From: Paludibacteraceae bacterium
Lineage (GTDB): Bacteria > Bacteroidota > Bacteroidia > Bacteroidales > Paludibacteraceae
Assembly (NCBI GenBank): GCA_017555595.1
Contig: JAFZGC010000107.1
Location: 1 to 32,405, forward strand
Direction of reading: 5' to 3'
Length of the DNA: 32,405 nucleotides
Each line of letters starts with the position of its first letter. The first letter of the stretch is position 1. Under the pieces are notes generated by a model. It did no database searches, was not told the origin of the DNA, and saw nothing but the letters and a program-made list of their open reading frames with translations. Of the stretch, positions 7,892-16,379 are shown piece by piece. Both the position numbers and the translations under genes were made by a program.

Positions 7892-8416
7892 ATGTTAAGA
7901 GATATTTTATCAATCACAGGTAAACCTGGACTTTACAAATTGGTTAATCGTGGAAATAATATGCTCATCGTTGAGTCACTCCTCGATGGTAAGCGCACCC
8001 CTACTTATGCGCGCGATAAAATCGTGTCGTTGGGAGAAATCTCTATGTACACCATGGGCGAAGATATTGCACTCAGTGAAGTGCTGACCAAGCTGGGCGA
8101 GAAAGAAGGGTTGAAAGAAACTACAATTGATCCTAAGAAAGCGGACAATGATGAGTTACGCAACTTTTTCGGCGAAGTATTGCCTGACTTTGACCGCGAC
8201 CGCGTATATCCAAGCGATATCCGCAAACTCATCCAATGGTATAACATCCTTGTCAACGCAGGAATCACTGATTTCACAGTAGATGAGGAGGGTGAAGAAA
8301 TTTCCTTGGAAGAGAAGAAAATTGAAACAAAGAAACCTGCTCCACAAGCACAAGTGAAGACCCAAAAAGCAGCAGCTTCATCGGTTCGTACAGGCGTAGG
8401 TGCTAAAAAAGGTTGA
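7892..8416 (+). CDS. DUF5606 domain-containing protein
   Basis: The 174-residue soluble protein starts MLRDILSITGKPGLYKLV, the hallmark N-terminus of the Bacteroidota DUF5606 family. NMLIVESLLDGKRTPTYARD and IVSLGEISMYT follow, then a helical middle and a low-complexity Lys/Ala/Gln tail from about residue 145. The family has no established role. ATG 7892 is preferred because everything upstream is promoter. Its TGA overlaps the start codon of the Nif3-like gene by 4 nt (TTGA), so the two are probably translationally coupled. Confidence 0.9.
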   Translation: MLRDILSITGKPGLYKLVNRGNNMLIVESLLDGKRTPTYARDKIVSLGEISMYTMGEDIALSEVLTKLGEKEGLKETTIDPKKADNDELRNFFGEVLPDFDRDRVYPSDIRKLIQWYNILVNAGITDFTVDEEGEEISLEEKKIETKKPAPQAQVKTQKAAASSVRTGVGAKKG

Positions 8417-9192
8417 TTCTTCAGGATATCATTAATATCATAGAATCTGTAGTTCCCTTGAGTTACCAAGAGTCTTGGGATAATTCGGGACTGCAGGTGG
8501 GTGACCGCAATGCAGAGGCACATGAGGCATTGTTGACCGTGGATGTAACAGAATCCGTGGTCAATGAGGCTGTTTCTTTGGGTTGCGATTTAATTGTATC
8601 GCACCATCCACTATTGTTTCGAGGGCTGAAGCAACTAACTGGTAGCACACCACAAGAACGTTGCGTGGAGAAAGCGATCCGTCATGGCATAGCCATCTAT
8701 TCGGCTCACACCTCAATGGATAGTTATCTGCATGGAGTAAGCGGGCGCATGGCAGAGAAATTGGGCATAGCCAATTATCGCGTATTAATTCCTTCGTCAA
8801 ACGATTCGGAAGTGGGGCTGGGCGTAATAGGCGAAATAACAAAGGAAATGGATGATGAGGCATTTGTGGCGCATGTAGCAAAAGTATTCGCTATGCCAAA
8901 TGCAGCCTTGCGTTGGGTAGAAGGAGCGAGACGAAAGGTGAAGAAAGTAGCACTATGTGGTGGTGCGGGATCGGAGTTCATGGAGCAAGCTATCGCACAA
9001 GGAGCAGATGCCTTTGTGTCGGCTGACTTCAAGTATCACGAACTACAAAGTGCGTATCAACGTATCACTGTTGTGGATATGGACCATTGGGCAAGCGAAC
9101 ACTTCACGAGAGAGATATTTCAAGAGTTATTGTCTCCTTATATCTCCACGCGCATAGCGCACGCGGACAAGAGTCCTATAAGGTATTTCTAA
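8413..9192 (+). CDS. Nif3-like dinuclear metal-centre protein (YbgI/GTP cyclohydrolase I type 2 family), TTG start
   Basis: The 259-residue protein follows the short E. coli YbgI form, without the inserted PII-like domain of longer relatives. Metal-ligand regions are visible: DLIVSHHPLLFRG (two His), HTSMDSYLHGVSG (His, Asp), and VDMDHWASEHF near the C-terminus (His and Glu). The family forms toroidal hexamers with two metals per active site; its physiological substrate is unsettled. The start is TTG 8413: residues from the very first codon (LQDIINIIESVVPLSYQ) match the family N-terminus and no ATG lies upstream in frame. The TTGA overlap with the previous stop suggests coupled translation. 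Confidence 0.9.
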   Translation: MILQDIINIIESVVPLSYQESWDNSGLQVGDRNAEAHEALLTVDVTESVVNEAVSLGCDLIVSHHPLLFRGLKQLTGSTPQERCVEKAIRHGIAIYSAHTSMDSYLHGVSGRMAEKLGIANYRVLIPSSNDSEVGLGVIGEITKEMDDEAFVAHVAKVFAMPNAALRWVEGARRKVKKVALCGGAGSEFMEQAIAQGADAFVSADFKYHELQSAYQRITVVDMDHWASEHFTREIFQELLSPYISTRIAHADKSPIRYF

Positions 9193-9217
9193 CCTTTAAT
9201 CTCTAATCTTTAACCTA
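9193..9217. repeat. Phrase-like tract CTTTAAT/CTCTAAT/CTTTAAC
   Basis: Directly after the Nif3-like stop codon is a tract of near-repeated 8-nt words. Similar tracts follow other stop codons in this window (for example 14961-14986, 20029-20058, 25914-25936). Confidence 0.5.
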
Positions 9218-9249
9218 AAAAGAATATTAACATTAAACAACATACAATT

Positions 9250-10008
9250 ATGGCAAAAGAAAAAGTAGAACAAGAGTTGACCGTAGAAGAGAAACTACGT
9301 GCTCTGTATGAATTGCAAACAGTAAATTCTAAAATTGATAGTCTGCGTATTTTGGCAGGCGAGTTGCCCCAGGAAGTAAAAGATATGGGTGACGAGGTAG
9401 AAGGTTTGAAAACCCGTTTGACTAATATTGAGAATGGCATTAAAGAGTGTGAAATGGGAATCTCAGAGCACCGCGTTCGCATTGAAAATGCTAATGCTGC
9501 TATTTCACGCTATAAGGAACAACAAAACAATGTTCGCAACAATCGCGAATATGACAACTTGACCAAAGAGATTGAATATCAAGAGTTGGAAATCGAAGCT
9601 TCACAACGCAAGATTCGCAACTTTACAGCAGATCTTGAGATGCGTCAAGCAGATAAAGCTAAAACAATTTCGGATATAGAAGACAAAACTGTTGATCTTA
9701 ACCAAAAACGCAACGAATTAGATTTGATTTTGGCAGAAACGAAAGAGCAAACAGAAAAGTATATGGTTCGCGCAGCAGATCTTGAAAAGCATATTGATGA
9801 ACGTCTTATTACAGCGTTTCACCGTATCCGCAAAAACGCTCGCAATGGTTTAGCTGTTGTAAAAGTAGAGCGTGATAGCTGCGGCGGTTGCCACAGCAAG
9901 ATTCCAGCACAACGTCAATTAGATATTCGCTTGCACAAGAAAATCATCGTTTGCGAGTTCTGCGGACGTATCTTGGTAGATACCGAAATCGACGCAAAGA
10001 AGAAATAA
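9250..10008 (+). CDS. CT398-type coiled-coil protein with C4 zinc ribbon
   Basis: The 252-residue protein is a long antiparallel coiled coil (about residues 10-190, rich in Glu/Lys/Gln/Asn) followed by a four-cysteine zinc ribbon: CGGCHSK, then about 19 residues, then CEFCGRILV. This is the C4-type zinc ribbon/CT398 family, thought to bind nucleic acid or act in secretion; the function is unresolved. It lies 57 nt after the Nif3-like gene and 6 nt before parE. Nif3-like and CT398-like genes are frequent neighbours, which suggests a shared role. Confidence 0.9.
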   Translation: MAKEKVEQELTVEEKLRALYELQTVNSKIDSLRILAGELPQEVKDMGDEVEGLKTRLTNIENGIKECEMGISEHRVRIENANAAISRYKEQQNNVRNNREYDNLTKEIEYQELEIEASQRKIRNFTADLEMRQADKAKTISDIEDKTVDLNQKRNELDLILAETKEQTEKYMVRAADLEKHIDERLITAFHRIRKNARNGLAVVKVERDSCGGCHSKIPAQRQLDIRLHKKIIVCEFCGRILVDTEIDAKKK

Positions 10009-10014
10009 TCTGCT

Positions 10015-11937
10015 ATGGCTGAAGACCTCCAACCTATAAGCACCTATAACGACGATAACATCGTCCACCTCGACGACCGCGAACATATTCGCCGTCGTCC
10101 GGGTATGTATATCGGTAAGTTGGGCGATGGTAAGCACGACGATGATGGTATCTACGTGCTCATCAAAGAGACTATCGACAATTCGATCGACGAGTTCCGC
10201 ATGAACGAAGGCAAGGTGATCGAGGTGAGTGTGCGTCCGTATACCGATGAAGCGGGTTATGCGGGCGAAGTGGTGTGCGTGCGCGACTATGGTCGAGGCA
10301 TTCCATTGGGTAAGATGGTGGAGGCCGTATCGCTGCTGAATACAGGTGGTAAGTATGACACCAAGGCCTTTAAAAAATCCGTAGGTCTGAATGGTGTGGG
10401 TACCAAAGCCGTGAATGCGCTGAGTTGGAAATTTGTGGTGCAAAGCTTCCGCGACGGCAAGACCCGTCGTGCGGAGTTTAAGCAAGGACACCTCGTATCG
10501 GATACCGACGTGCAAGATTACAACGGCAACGAGAAACGCGGTACATGCATCGAGTTTGTGCCTGATAATAGCCGCGGTCTCTTCGAGAACTACCACTTCC
10601 GTGATGAGTTTATCGAGACCATGATGCGCAATTATGCGTATCTCAACACCGGGCTCACACTCGTTTACAACGGCAAGAAGTATATGTCGAAGAACGGATT
10701 GTTTGACCTCCTGACCGATAACATGACTGTCGAGCCACTCTATCCAATCATTCACCTGCAAGGCGAAGACATCGAGATTGCGCTCACCCATACCAATCAA
10801 TCGGGCGAGGAGTATCACTCCTTCGTCAATGGTCAGCACACGATCCAAGGCGGTACTCACCAAGTGGCCTACCGCGAGGCAATAGCCCGCACAATCAAAG
10901 AGTTTTTTAGCAAAAACCAAGAGTACAGCGACATCCGCAACGGCGTAGTAGGCGCCATCGCCATCAATGTCTCCGAACCTGTGTTTGAGAGCCAAACGAA
11001 AGTAAAGTTGGGCTCGAAAGACATGTCACCCGAAGGTGGATTGTCGGTAAATAAGTTCGTTGGCGACTTTATCAAGCAGCAGCTCGATAACTATCTTCAT
11101 AAGAATCAAAACACGGTGGAGGTAATGCTGCAGAAGATTCAAGAGTCGGAGAAAGAGCGCAAAGCTATCGCTGGTGTCACCAAGGCAGCGCGTGAACGTG
11201 CGAAGAAAAACCTCTTGAATAACCCTAAGTTGCGCGACTGTCAGGTGCACTACAACGACGCTAAGCCAACCAAGTCAGCTAAAGATGCGGATGACGATTT
11301 GCGCCAAGAGAGTAGTATCTTCATTACGGAGGGTCTTTCTGCTTCGGGCTCTATCACCAAAAGCCGCGATGTACGTACACAAGCTGTGTTCTCGTTGCGT
11401 GGAAAGCCGCTAAATAGCTTCGGATTGAGCAAGTCGGTGGTGTATGAGAACGAGGAATTTAATTGTCTGCAATCGGCGTTGAACATCGAGGATGGTTTGG
11501 ATGAATTGCGCTATAACAAAGTAATCATCGCAACCGATGCCGATGTGGATGGTATGCACATCAGATTGCTGATGCTGACCTTCTTCTTGCAATTCTTCCC
11601 AGATCTCGTGAAGAAAGGACACGTATATATCCTGCAAACGCCACTCTTCCGCGTAAAGAATAAAAAAGAGACACGCTATTGCTACTCCGAGGAAGAACGA
11701 TTGAAGGCCATTGAGGATTTGAAACCAAACCCAGAAATCACCCGATTCAAAGGTTTGGGAGAGATTAGTCCAGATGAGTTTAAGGGCTTTATCGGTACGG
11801 GTATTCGCTTGGATCAAGTGACATTGCGCAAGGAGGATGCGGTGAAGGATCTGCTGAACTTCTATATGGGCAAGAACACTACCGAGCGCCAAAACTTTAT
11901 TATCAACAACTTGGTTGTAGAAGAAGATGTGGAGTAG
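10015..11937 (+). CDS. parE: DNA topoisomerase IV subunit B (ParE)
   Basis: The 640-residue type II topoisomerase ATPase subunit shows a GHKL ATPase motif [11 protein letters not shown] (Glu52, Asn56), [22 protein letters not shown], and a TOPRIM domain with Glu439 and DADVDG (Asp508, Asp510, Asp512). With ParC (not in the window) it decatenates daughter chromosomes. I prefer ParE over GyrB from the [17 protein letters not shown] segment and the short C-terminal region. One oddity: the usual EGDSAGG loop reads EGLSASG, with Leu441 where E. coli GyrB has Asp426. The last codons overlap the start of the next gene by 11 nt. Confidence 0.92.
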   Translation: MAEDLQPISTYNDDNIVHLDDREHIRRRPGMYIGKLGDGKHDDDGIYVLIKETIDNSIDEFRMNEGKVIEVSVRPYTDEAGYAGEVVCVRDYGRGIPLGKMVEAVSLLNTGGKYDTKAFKKSVGLNGVGTKAVNALSWKFVVQSFRDGKTRRAEFKQGHLVSDTDVQDYNGNEKRGTCIEFVPDNSRGLFENYHFRDEFIETMMRNYAYLNTGLTLVYNGKKYMSKNGLFDLLTDNMTVEPLYPIIHLQGEDIEIALTHTNQSGEEYHSFVNGQHTIQGGTHQVAYREAIARTIKEFFSKNQEYSDIRNGVVGAIAINVSEPVFESQTKVKLGSKDMSPEGGLSVNKFVGDFIKQQLDNYLHKNQNTVEVMLQKIQESEKERKAIAGVTKAARERAKKNLLNNPKLRDCQVHYNDAKPTKSAKDADDDLRQESSIFITEGLSASGSITKSRDVRTQAVFSLRGKPLNSFGLSKSVVYENEEFNCLQSALNIEDGLDELRYNKVIIATDADVDGMHIRLLMLTFFLQFFPDLVKKGHVYILQTPLFRVKNKKETRYCYSEEERLKAIEDLKPNPEITRFKGLGEISPDEFKGFIGTGIRLDQVTLRKEDAVKDLLNFYMGKNTTERQNFIINNLVVEEDVE

Positions 11938-12367
11938 TATACTGCCATTGATATTATTCGTTTGCCTCGGTATAGCGATACTTATTATATTTGAGGTACG
12001 CGCGCGCAAAGAGCAGCAAGTCAATAGCGATCAGAGCGAACAACCCATGACGAACAGCGATACGTCCGATAACCAAAATAATGACGACGGCTGCTGTGGT
12101 GAGCACTTGGTTTGCGAACGTGAAACCTTGTTGCAAACCAATGCGAAAGTAGAGTATTATGACGACGAAGAGTTAGATGCACTGATTGGTATAGCCGCAG
12201 AAAACTATACAGCAGAGCAATATCAAATGATCCGCGAAGTGTTTGATACCTTACAGGCAAAAGATGTACCAGGATGGGTACGTAGCATTCAACTGCGCAA
12301 TATTCAGTTGCCGCTTGACATCCGCGAAGAGGCATTGCTCATCGTGGTAGAACGACGAAAAGCATAG
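11927..12367 (+). CDS. Small membrane-anchored protein with CCGxHxVCE motif
   Basis: The 146-residue protein has one N-terminal transmembrane helix (about residues 4-23), an Asn/Asp/Gln/Ser-rich linker (about 30-53), the motif [11 protein letters not shown] around residues 56-66, and a C-terminal helical part ([21 protein letters not shown]). The clustered Cys and His could bind a metal or Fe-S cluster; this is inference. I recognise the pattern as a conserved Bacteroidota hypothetical but know no function. Its ATG lies 11 nt inside the end of parE, so it is probably co-translated. Its 3' end overlaps the convergent CPBP gene by 64 bp. Confidence 0.8.
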   Translation: MWSSILPLILFVCLGIAILIIFEVRARKEQQVNSDQSEQPMTNSDTSDNQNNDDGCCGEHLVCERETLLQTNAKVEYYDDEELDALIGIAAENYTAEQYQMIREVFDTLQAKDVPGWVRSIQLRNIQLPLDIREEALLIVVERRKA

Positions 12368-13221
12368 ATTCCTACGATTGTTATCACCATACTGACGACA
12401 CCCAACCATAGGGTGTCGTTTGTACCTATAGCGTCTATCTCTTCAATATTCCATCCCTTACGTAGTGCTACGAAATAGAGGATGACAGCAGTAGCGTTAT
12501 TGGTAAAGTGCATCAGGATAGGTGTCCACAGACTGCCTGTCCATACCAGCATATAGCCAAACAACGCACCCATCAGCATGCGAGGTAAGAAACCATAAAA
12601 CTGCATATGTATCGCCGAGAAGAGTATCGCGCTACACCAGATAGCCATGTGAGGAATACTCTCGCTTTTAGTCTTTATCCTTTCACCTTTCGCCTGAAAC
12701 AACTTTATCAGTACACCTCGGAAGGTGAGTTCTTCAGCTACTGCAGGTAGCAGTGCCATCAGTAAAATATTGATAATCAATCCGCCAATGGTAGTTACAC
12801 CGAGGAATTGTTCAGTCAGTAGTTTTGCGCTCTCTTCCGACGTCTTCATCCATTGCTCCAATGTTTTGAGGAACGCAGGTAATGTCATCTGTTGGTTAAG
12901 ATATCCTAATAGATTAATCGCAGGTAATGCAACAAGCATTAGTAATATCGCTGCTCCATAAACTTTGAAACTTTGAAACTTTGAAACCTTTAACCATTTC
13001 AGGGGCTCTTGAGCCCATAAGTATGCCATACACAGTGGGGGCAGCAAAAACATGGCAGATGACTGAAAGAATTGTACCCACTTCAGCGCGTTTATGGATA
13101 GTGGTTGTTCAAAAAAGAATATGCTTCCTGCGGCGAGTATGTTCAAGAATAGTATGCATCCTAACCATTGGATGACTTTCAGTGCCACATGTGATTGTTC
13201 GTATTTTCCTTGAAGTGCCAT
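12304..13221 (-). CDS. CPBP-family intramembrane metalloprotease (Rce1/Abi-like)
   Basis: The 305-residue polytopic membrane protein contains the family motifs in order: EExxxR in AVAEELTFRGV, FSAIHMQFYGFLPRML, and HFTNNATAV near the C-terminus, the presumed zinc ligands and active site. The start is ATG 13221 (MALQGKYEQ); the reading frame stays open further upstream, but that part is the tRNA-Pro gene. Two short stretches, KVSKFQSFKV and GERIKTKSES, are encoded by phrase-like repeat tracts (12963-12986 and 12664-12693) and look like in-frame insertions. The protein target is unknown. Members serve in prenyl-protein or peptide processing. Confidence 0.88.
   Translation of the reverse strand: MALQGKYEQSHVALKVIQWLGCILFLNILAAGSIFFFEQPLSINALKWVQFFQSSAMFLLPPLCMAYLWAQEPLKWLKVSKFQSFKVYGAAILLMLVALPAINLLGYLNQQMTLPAFLKTLEQWMKTSEESAKLLTEQFLGVTTIGGLIINILLMALLPAVAEELTFRGVLIKLFQAKGERIKTKSESIPHMAIWCSAILFSAIHMQFYGFLPRMLMGALFGYMLVWTGSLWTPILMHFTNNATAVILYFVALRKGWNIEEIDAIGTNDTLWLGVVSMVITIVGIYAFRRSTTMSNASSRMSSGN
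12963..12986. repeat. Three tandem copies of the 8-bp unit CTTTGAAA inside the CPBP gene
   Basis: Units lie at 12963-12970, 12971-12978 and 12979-12986, perfect and adjacent. The tract encodes part of KVSKFQSFKV. Since 8 is not a multiple of 3, gain or loss of one unit would shift the frame. Confidence 0.85.
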
Positions 13222-13271
13222 AGTTAATCTAAATAACCACCTCAAAAAGAAGTGGTTATTTCTCAGTTTTG

Positions 13272-13345
13272 TCGGGATGACAAGATTTGAACTTGCGACC
13301 TCCGGTCCCCCAGACCGTTGCGCTACCGGGCTGCGCCACATCCCG
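13272..13345 (-). tRNA. tRNA-Pro (anticodon GGG)
   Basis: The 74-nt gene folds into a full cloverleaf on the minus strand: a perfect 7-bp acceptor stem (CGGGATG/CATCCCG), D-stem GCGC/GCGC with AGCCCGGTA loop, anticodon loop CTGGGGG, variable loop AGGTC, and T-arm GCAAG-TTCAAAT-CTTGT, with discriminator A. The anticodon read from the loop is GGG (proline). The 3' CCA is not encoded. It lies 50 nt upstream of the CPBP gene on the same strand and about 135 nt downstream of a strong promoter, so the two may share a primary transcript. Confidence 0.95.
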
Positions 13346-13486
13346 CGTCATCGGAATGAGTTTGCAAGAAGAAACTCGCGATGCGAGTTTGGCTTGCCGC
13401 CATTCCTCCTCTTAAATCGAAAGCAACTTTCGATTTAGTTTCTTTGCTATGCGGCTACATCATTTAAGGCTCTGCCGAAAGCGCTG
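13346..13486 (-). other. Hairpin-rich leader upstream of tRNA-Pro
   Basis: Between the promoter and the tRNA the minus strand carries two perfect hairpins: an 11-bp stem (13413-13423 with 13427-13437, 3-nt loop) and an 8-bp stem (13372-13379 with 13383-13390, 3-nt loop). Between them are AGAGGAGGA and, one base later, ATG 13403. A 26-codon reading frame from that ATG runs into the tRNA. This is longer and more structured than an ordinary tRNA leader and may be a small RNA, a processing signal or a repeat element. Confidence 0.5.
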
Positions 13487-13518
13487 CAAAGGTACTGCTT
13501 TTTTTTAAAATATGCAAA
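13487..13518 (-). promoter_or_regulatory. Bacteroidota promoter for the tRNA-Pro unit
   Basis: On the minus strand, TTTG (13518-13515), a 20-nt spacer and TACCTTTG (13494-13487) match the consensus exactly. Confidence 0.85.
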
Positions 13519-13581
13519 TTTTATAACAATAAAGTTGGAAAATAATATACCTTATTGTATATCTAAGTAATACGCGTATAA

Positions 13582-14565
13582 CTAACGAATAATCTCCACT
13601 TTATCAATTATCTCATAAGAATGAAGATTATACGTCTTAATAGATAATGAAGTTGGAGTAATAAATATATGTTCATATACAGGCTTACCTGATAGTGATG
13701 CCTCGTATGTATTATTCGCTTTTACAGGATACTTCTTTGTAGAAGCATTGGTGCTAATAAACACTGTGGGCTCCTCTTTCTTCCAGAAGCGGGCTTTGTA
13801 GTACTCGGTACGGCGAGCATAGTTGTGGTCGTGACCAGAGAATACCACATCTGCCTCGCGCATGGCGCTATGAAAAGCTGCCCACATCATCGGATTACTT
13901 CTTCCTTCTGCAGTACTATACACAGGATGGTGCATTATCACAATCGTGAATTTCTTACCTGCCTCGCGCAAGGTTTTCGTTAACCAAAACGCTACTTGTG
14001 TATAGTCTGAAACGCGATGCAAACCGTCGGTGTCAATAGCAATCAGTCGCAAGTGTGGGAAGTCTATATAGTAACTAGTGCCTAAGAAGCGAGCAGGACC
14101 ATTTTGTGGATTAGGGAAAATCTCTTTCCAATGCTCGGGCAGCGTTTTTACCACGCCTTTGAGGTACTCATGGTTGCCTGGAATAGCCACAATAGGCAGC
14201 GAATCGAGGCGTGTGCCAAGCAAAGATTGGTACATCAACTGCTCGTAGTAGAGATATGGTCGCTCCATCCAATCGCCCATCTGTGCCCAAAACTGAATAT
14301 GGGGATGACGCTCCGATAGAAGCGACATATCGCTATTGCTGAGCGAGTTATGTATATCGCCCAATAGAAGAAACGATAGTGTGTCGCACTGCAACGCGTG
14401 CAACACACTATCATTATTGAATGTAACGAAACGGTGGTCAATCTCTGGCTCTGTCCACTCTGGTTCAGCAGGATTACCAAACCATGCTTGCCAACGCAAT
14501 GAGCATACGATAGTCGTAGCGGTCAGCAGGACAAGCGCAATGATTAGCCCAACCCAGCGTTTCAT
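13582..14565 (-). CDS. Membrane-anchored or exported calcineurin-like metallophosphoesterase
   Basis: The 327-residue protein begins with a signal anchor or signal peptide (about residues 5-23). The metallophosphoesterase motifs follow in order: GDIH (Asp70, His72), GD at 97-98, GNHE (Asn131, His132), MHHP, and GHDHNY. These residues hold two metals in phosphatases and phosphodiesterases. The export signal places the enzyme in the periplasm or facing it. Its ATG shares one base with the stop of the DUF3127 gene (TAATG), so it is translationally coupled to it. The substrate is unknown; acid-phosphatase-like proteins have similar motifs. Confidence 0.85.
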   Translation of the reverse strand: MKRWVGLIIALVLLTATTIVCSLRWQAWFGNPAEPEWTEPEIDHRFVTFNNDSVLHALQCDTLSFLLLGDIHNSLSNSDMSLLSERHPHIQFWAQMGDWMERPYLYYEQLMYQSLLGTRLDSLPIVAIPGNHEYLKGVVKTLPEHWKEIFPNPQNGPARFLGTSYYIDFPHLRLIAIDTDGLHRVSDYTQVAFWLTKTLREAGKKFTIVIMHHPVYSTAEGRSNPMMWAAFHSAMREADVVFSGHDHNYARRTEYYKARFWKKEEPTVFISTNASTKKYPVKANNTYEASLSGKPVYEHIFITPTSLSIKTYNLHSYEIIDKVEIIR

Positions 14566-14960
14566 TAGAATGGCAAGTCAGTTGTTTCGTCCACACCTGC
14601 AGCAGCATCGAATGTTGCTACATTAGCTTGTGGAGCAGCCACAGGGGCTGGCGCAGCAACCGCAGCAGGAGCAGCAGTAGCATCTACTACACCTTGTTGA
14701 ATCTTCCATGCACGGATAGAGGTGTACCAACGACCATTGAACTCACGGCTCTCGATATCGAAAGACACAGTCACGATGTCGTCTAATTGGCAAGGATTAG
14801 CTTTGATTCGATCTTCGCCAAACACCTCAAAGTGCACCTTACGAGGGTATTGCTCTTGAGTCTCAAGTACATAAGCTTGGAGTTTCCACTCCTTGCCAGA
14901 TGTTTTGCTTACGCCACCTTGCTCTGGCAATACTTGTATAATCTTTCCAGATACTTCCAT
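14565..14960 (-). CDS. DUF3127 protein, SSB-like OB-fold candidate
   Basis: The 131-residue protein begins MEVSGKIIQVLPEQGGVSKTSGKEW, with alternating strands up to about residue 90 (FGEDRI, VTVSFDIESREF, WYTSIRAWKI), the DUF3127 pattern of Bacteroidota and probably an OB fold. An Ala/Pro-rich linker (about 93-113) then leads to an acidic tip ending TTDLPF, which closely resembles the C-terminal tip of single-stranded DNA-binding proteins. Binding of DNA and of SSB partner proteins is therefore a fair inference, not shown. It lies 22 nt after pgk and is coupled to the phosphoesterase gene. Confidence 0.85.
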   Translation of the reverse strand: MEVSGKIIQVLPEQGGVSKTSGKEWKLQAYVLETQEQYPRKVHFEVFGEDRIKANPCQLDDIVTVSFDIESREFNGRWYTSIRAWKIQQGVVDATAAPAAVAAPAPVAAPQANVATFDAAAGVDETTDLPF

Positions 14961-14986
14961 AATTCGAATTTTGAATTAAGAATTAT
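14961..14986. repeat. GAATT-phrased tract between pgk and the DUF3127 gene
   Basis: The whole gap between the pgk stop codon and the next ATG consists of near-repeats of AATTCGAATTTTGAATT. Very similar words occur at the start of aroB (20697-20720) and inside aroB (21428-21462). Confidence 0.55.
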
Positions 14987-16230
14987 CCTTTGATTGCTGC
15001 TACACCTGGGAGTACTTTACCCTCGATAGCCTCGAGCAATGCACCACCACCAGTAGAGATATAACTTACACGGTCAGCCATGCCGAACTTGTTCACGCAT
15101 GCTACGCTGTCGCCACCACCAATCAAGCTGTATGCACCATTGTCGGTTGCAGTAGCGATTGCTTCAGCGATGGCCTTAGAACCAGCAGCGAAGTTGTCAA
15201 ACTCAAACACACCTGCAGGACCATTCCAAAGGATAGTCTTAGCACCTTCGATAGCAGCAGCAAATGCTTTGCGGCTCTCTGGACCAGCGTCTACACCTTC
15301 CCAACCCTCTGGGATAGCGTTGCTTGGGCATACTTGAGTATTTGCCTCGTTGCAGAAATCGTCTGCTGCTACGCAGTCGGTTGCCAATACGAGGTTAACA
15401 CCTTTTGCTTTAGCTTGAGCGATGATATCAAGAGCGAGCTCGAGTTTGTCGTTCTCGCAGATAGATTTACCAATCTCACCACCGTTAGCCTTAGCGAAAG
15501 TATAAGTCATACCACCGCAGAGGATGAGGTTGTCCACCTTGTCCATGAGGTTCTCGATGATACCGATCTTGGTAGATACCTTAGAACCACCCATGATAGC
15601 GGTGAAAGGACGCTTGATGTTTTTGAGGATGTTATCTACAGCCTCTACCTCTTTCTCCATGAGGTAGCCGAGCATCTTGTTGTCAGCATCGAAGTAGTCA
15701 GCGATCACAGCTGTAGAAGCGTGCTTGCGGTGAGCGGTACCGAATGCGTCGTTTACATAGCAGTCAGCGTAGCTAGCGAGAGTCTTAGCGAACTCTTTTT
15801 GGCTTGCCTTCATCGCTTTCTTAGCCTCTTCGTATGCAGGATCCTCTTTGTCGATACCTACTGGTTTGCCTTCCTCTTCGCCGTAGAAACGGAGGTTCTC
15901 GAGAAGAAGTACCTCGCCAGCCTTGAGGGCAGCAGCTTGCTCAGCAGCCTTAGCACAGTCCTCAGCGAATTGTACTGGAGTACCCAAAGCAGCGCTAACA
16001 GCGTCAACGATTTGCTTCAAGCTATATTTAGCAACCACTTTGCCTTTTGGTTTACCCATGTGGCTCATGATGATGAGCGCACCACCCTCTTCGAGGATGT
16101 GTTTGAGGGTTGGCAACGCACCGCGGATACGGGTGTCGTCAGTGATTTGTCCGTTCTCGTTCAATGGCACATTAAAGTCCACGCGAACAATCGCTTTCTT
16201 ACCAGCGAATTTGTAATCATTAATTGTCAT
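14983..16230 (-). CDS. pgk: Phosphoglycerate kinase
   Basis: This glycolytic enzyme interconverts 1,3-bisphosphoglycerate plus ADP with 3-phosphoglycerate plus ATP. The 415-residue length is usual. Visible motifs are RVDFNVPLN near residues 15-23, the substrate-binding SHMGKPKG, the hinge/nucleotide segment [24 protein letters not shown], and the C-terminal IGGGDSVA and STGGGALLE. It is the first gene of a minus-strand unit with DUF3127 and the metallophosphoesterase. Strongly biased, regular codon use fits high expression. Confidence 0.97.
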   Translation of the reverse strand: MTINDYKFAGKKAIVRVDFNVPLNENGQITDDTRIRGALPTLKHILEEGGALIIMSHMGKPKGKVVAKYSLKQIVDAVSAALGTPVQFAEDCAKAAEQAAALKAGEVLLLENLRFYGEEEGKPVGIDKEDPAYEEAKKAMKASQKEFAKTLASYADCYVNDAFGTAHRKHASTAVIADYFDADNKMLGYLMEKEVEAVDNILKNIKRPFTAIMGGSKVSTKIGIIENLMDKVDNLILCGGMTYTFAKANGGEIGKSICENDKLELALDIIAQAKAKGVNLVLATDCVAADDFCNEANTQVCPSNAIPEGWEGVDAGPESRKAFAAAIEGAKTILWNGPAGVFEFDNFAAGSKAIAEAIATATDNGAYSLIGGGDSVACVNKFGMADRVSYISTGGGALLEAIEGKVLPGVAAIKG

Positions 16231-16324
16231 AATCGTGTATAATTTAATTGTTTAATATTGTTCAAAGTTGGGTAGTGTGGTGTAGTGTTGTTTAGTGTTG
16301 TACTACTTTTGCCCAATTTGGGTG

Positions 16325-16356
16325 CAAAGTTACAATAAAAAAAGCATATATACAAA
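16325..16356 (-). promoter_or_regulatory. Bacteroidota promoter for pgk
   Basis: On the minus strand, TTTG (16356-16353), a 20-nt spacer and TAACTTTG (16332-16325) match the consensus. The leader of about 85 nt contains near-repeats of ACAACACTA. Confidence 0.85.
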
Positions 16357-16379
16357 TAAACATGCATTTTTTTGAAAAA

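Noticed and set aside
9919..10995. 358-codon frame antisense to parE
   Set aside because: Shadow of parE codon use; rich in His and Val without family pattern.
13222..13341. N-terminal extension of the CPBP protein
   Set aside because: The extra residues are translated from the tRNA-Pro gene; a good ATG lies at 13221.
13346..13403. 26-codon peptide starting at ATG 13403 in the tRNA leader
   Set aside because: The Shine-Dalgarno-like AGGAGG is only about one base from the ATG, too close for efficient use, and the frame ends inside the tRNA.
15334..16242. 302-codon frame antisense to pgk
   Set aside because: Shadow frame; pgk motifs are complete on the other strand.
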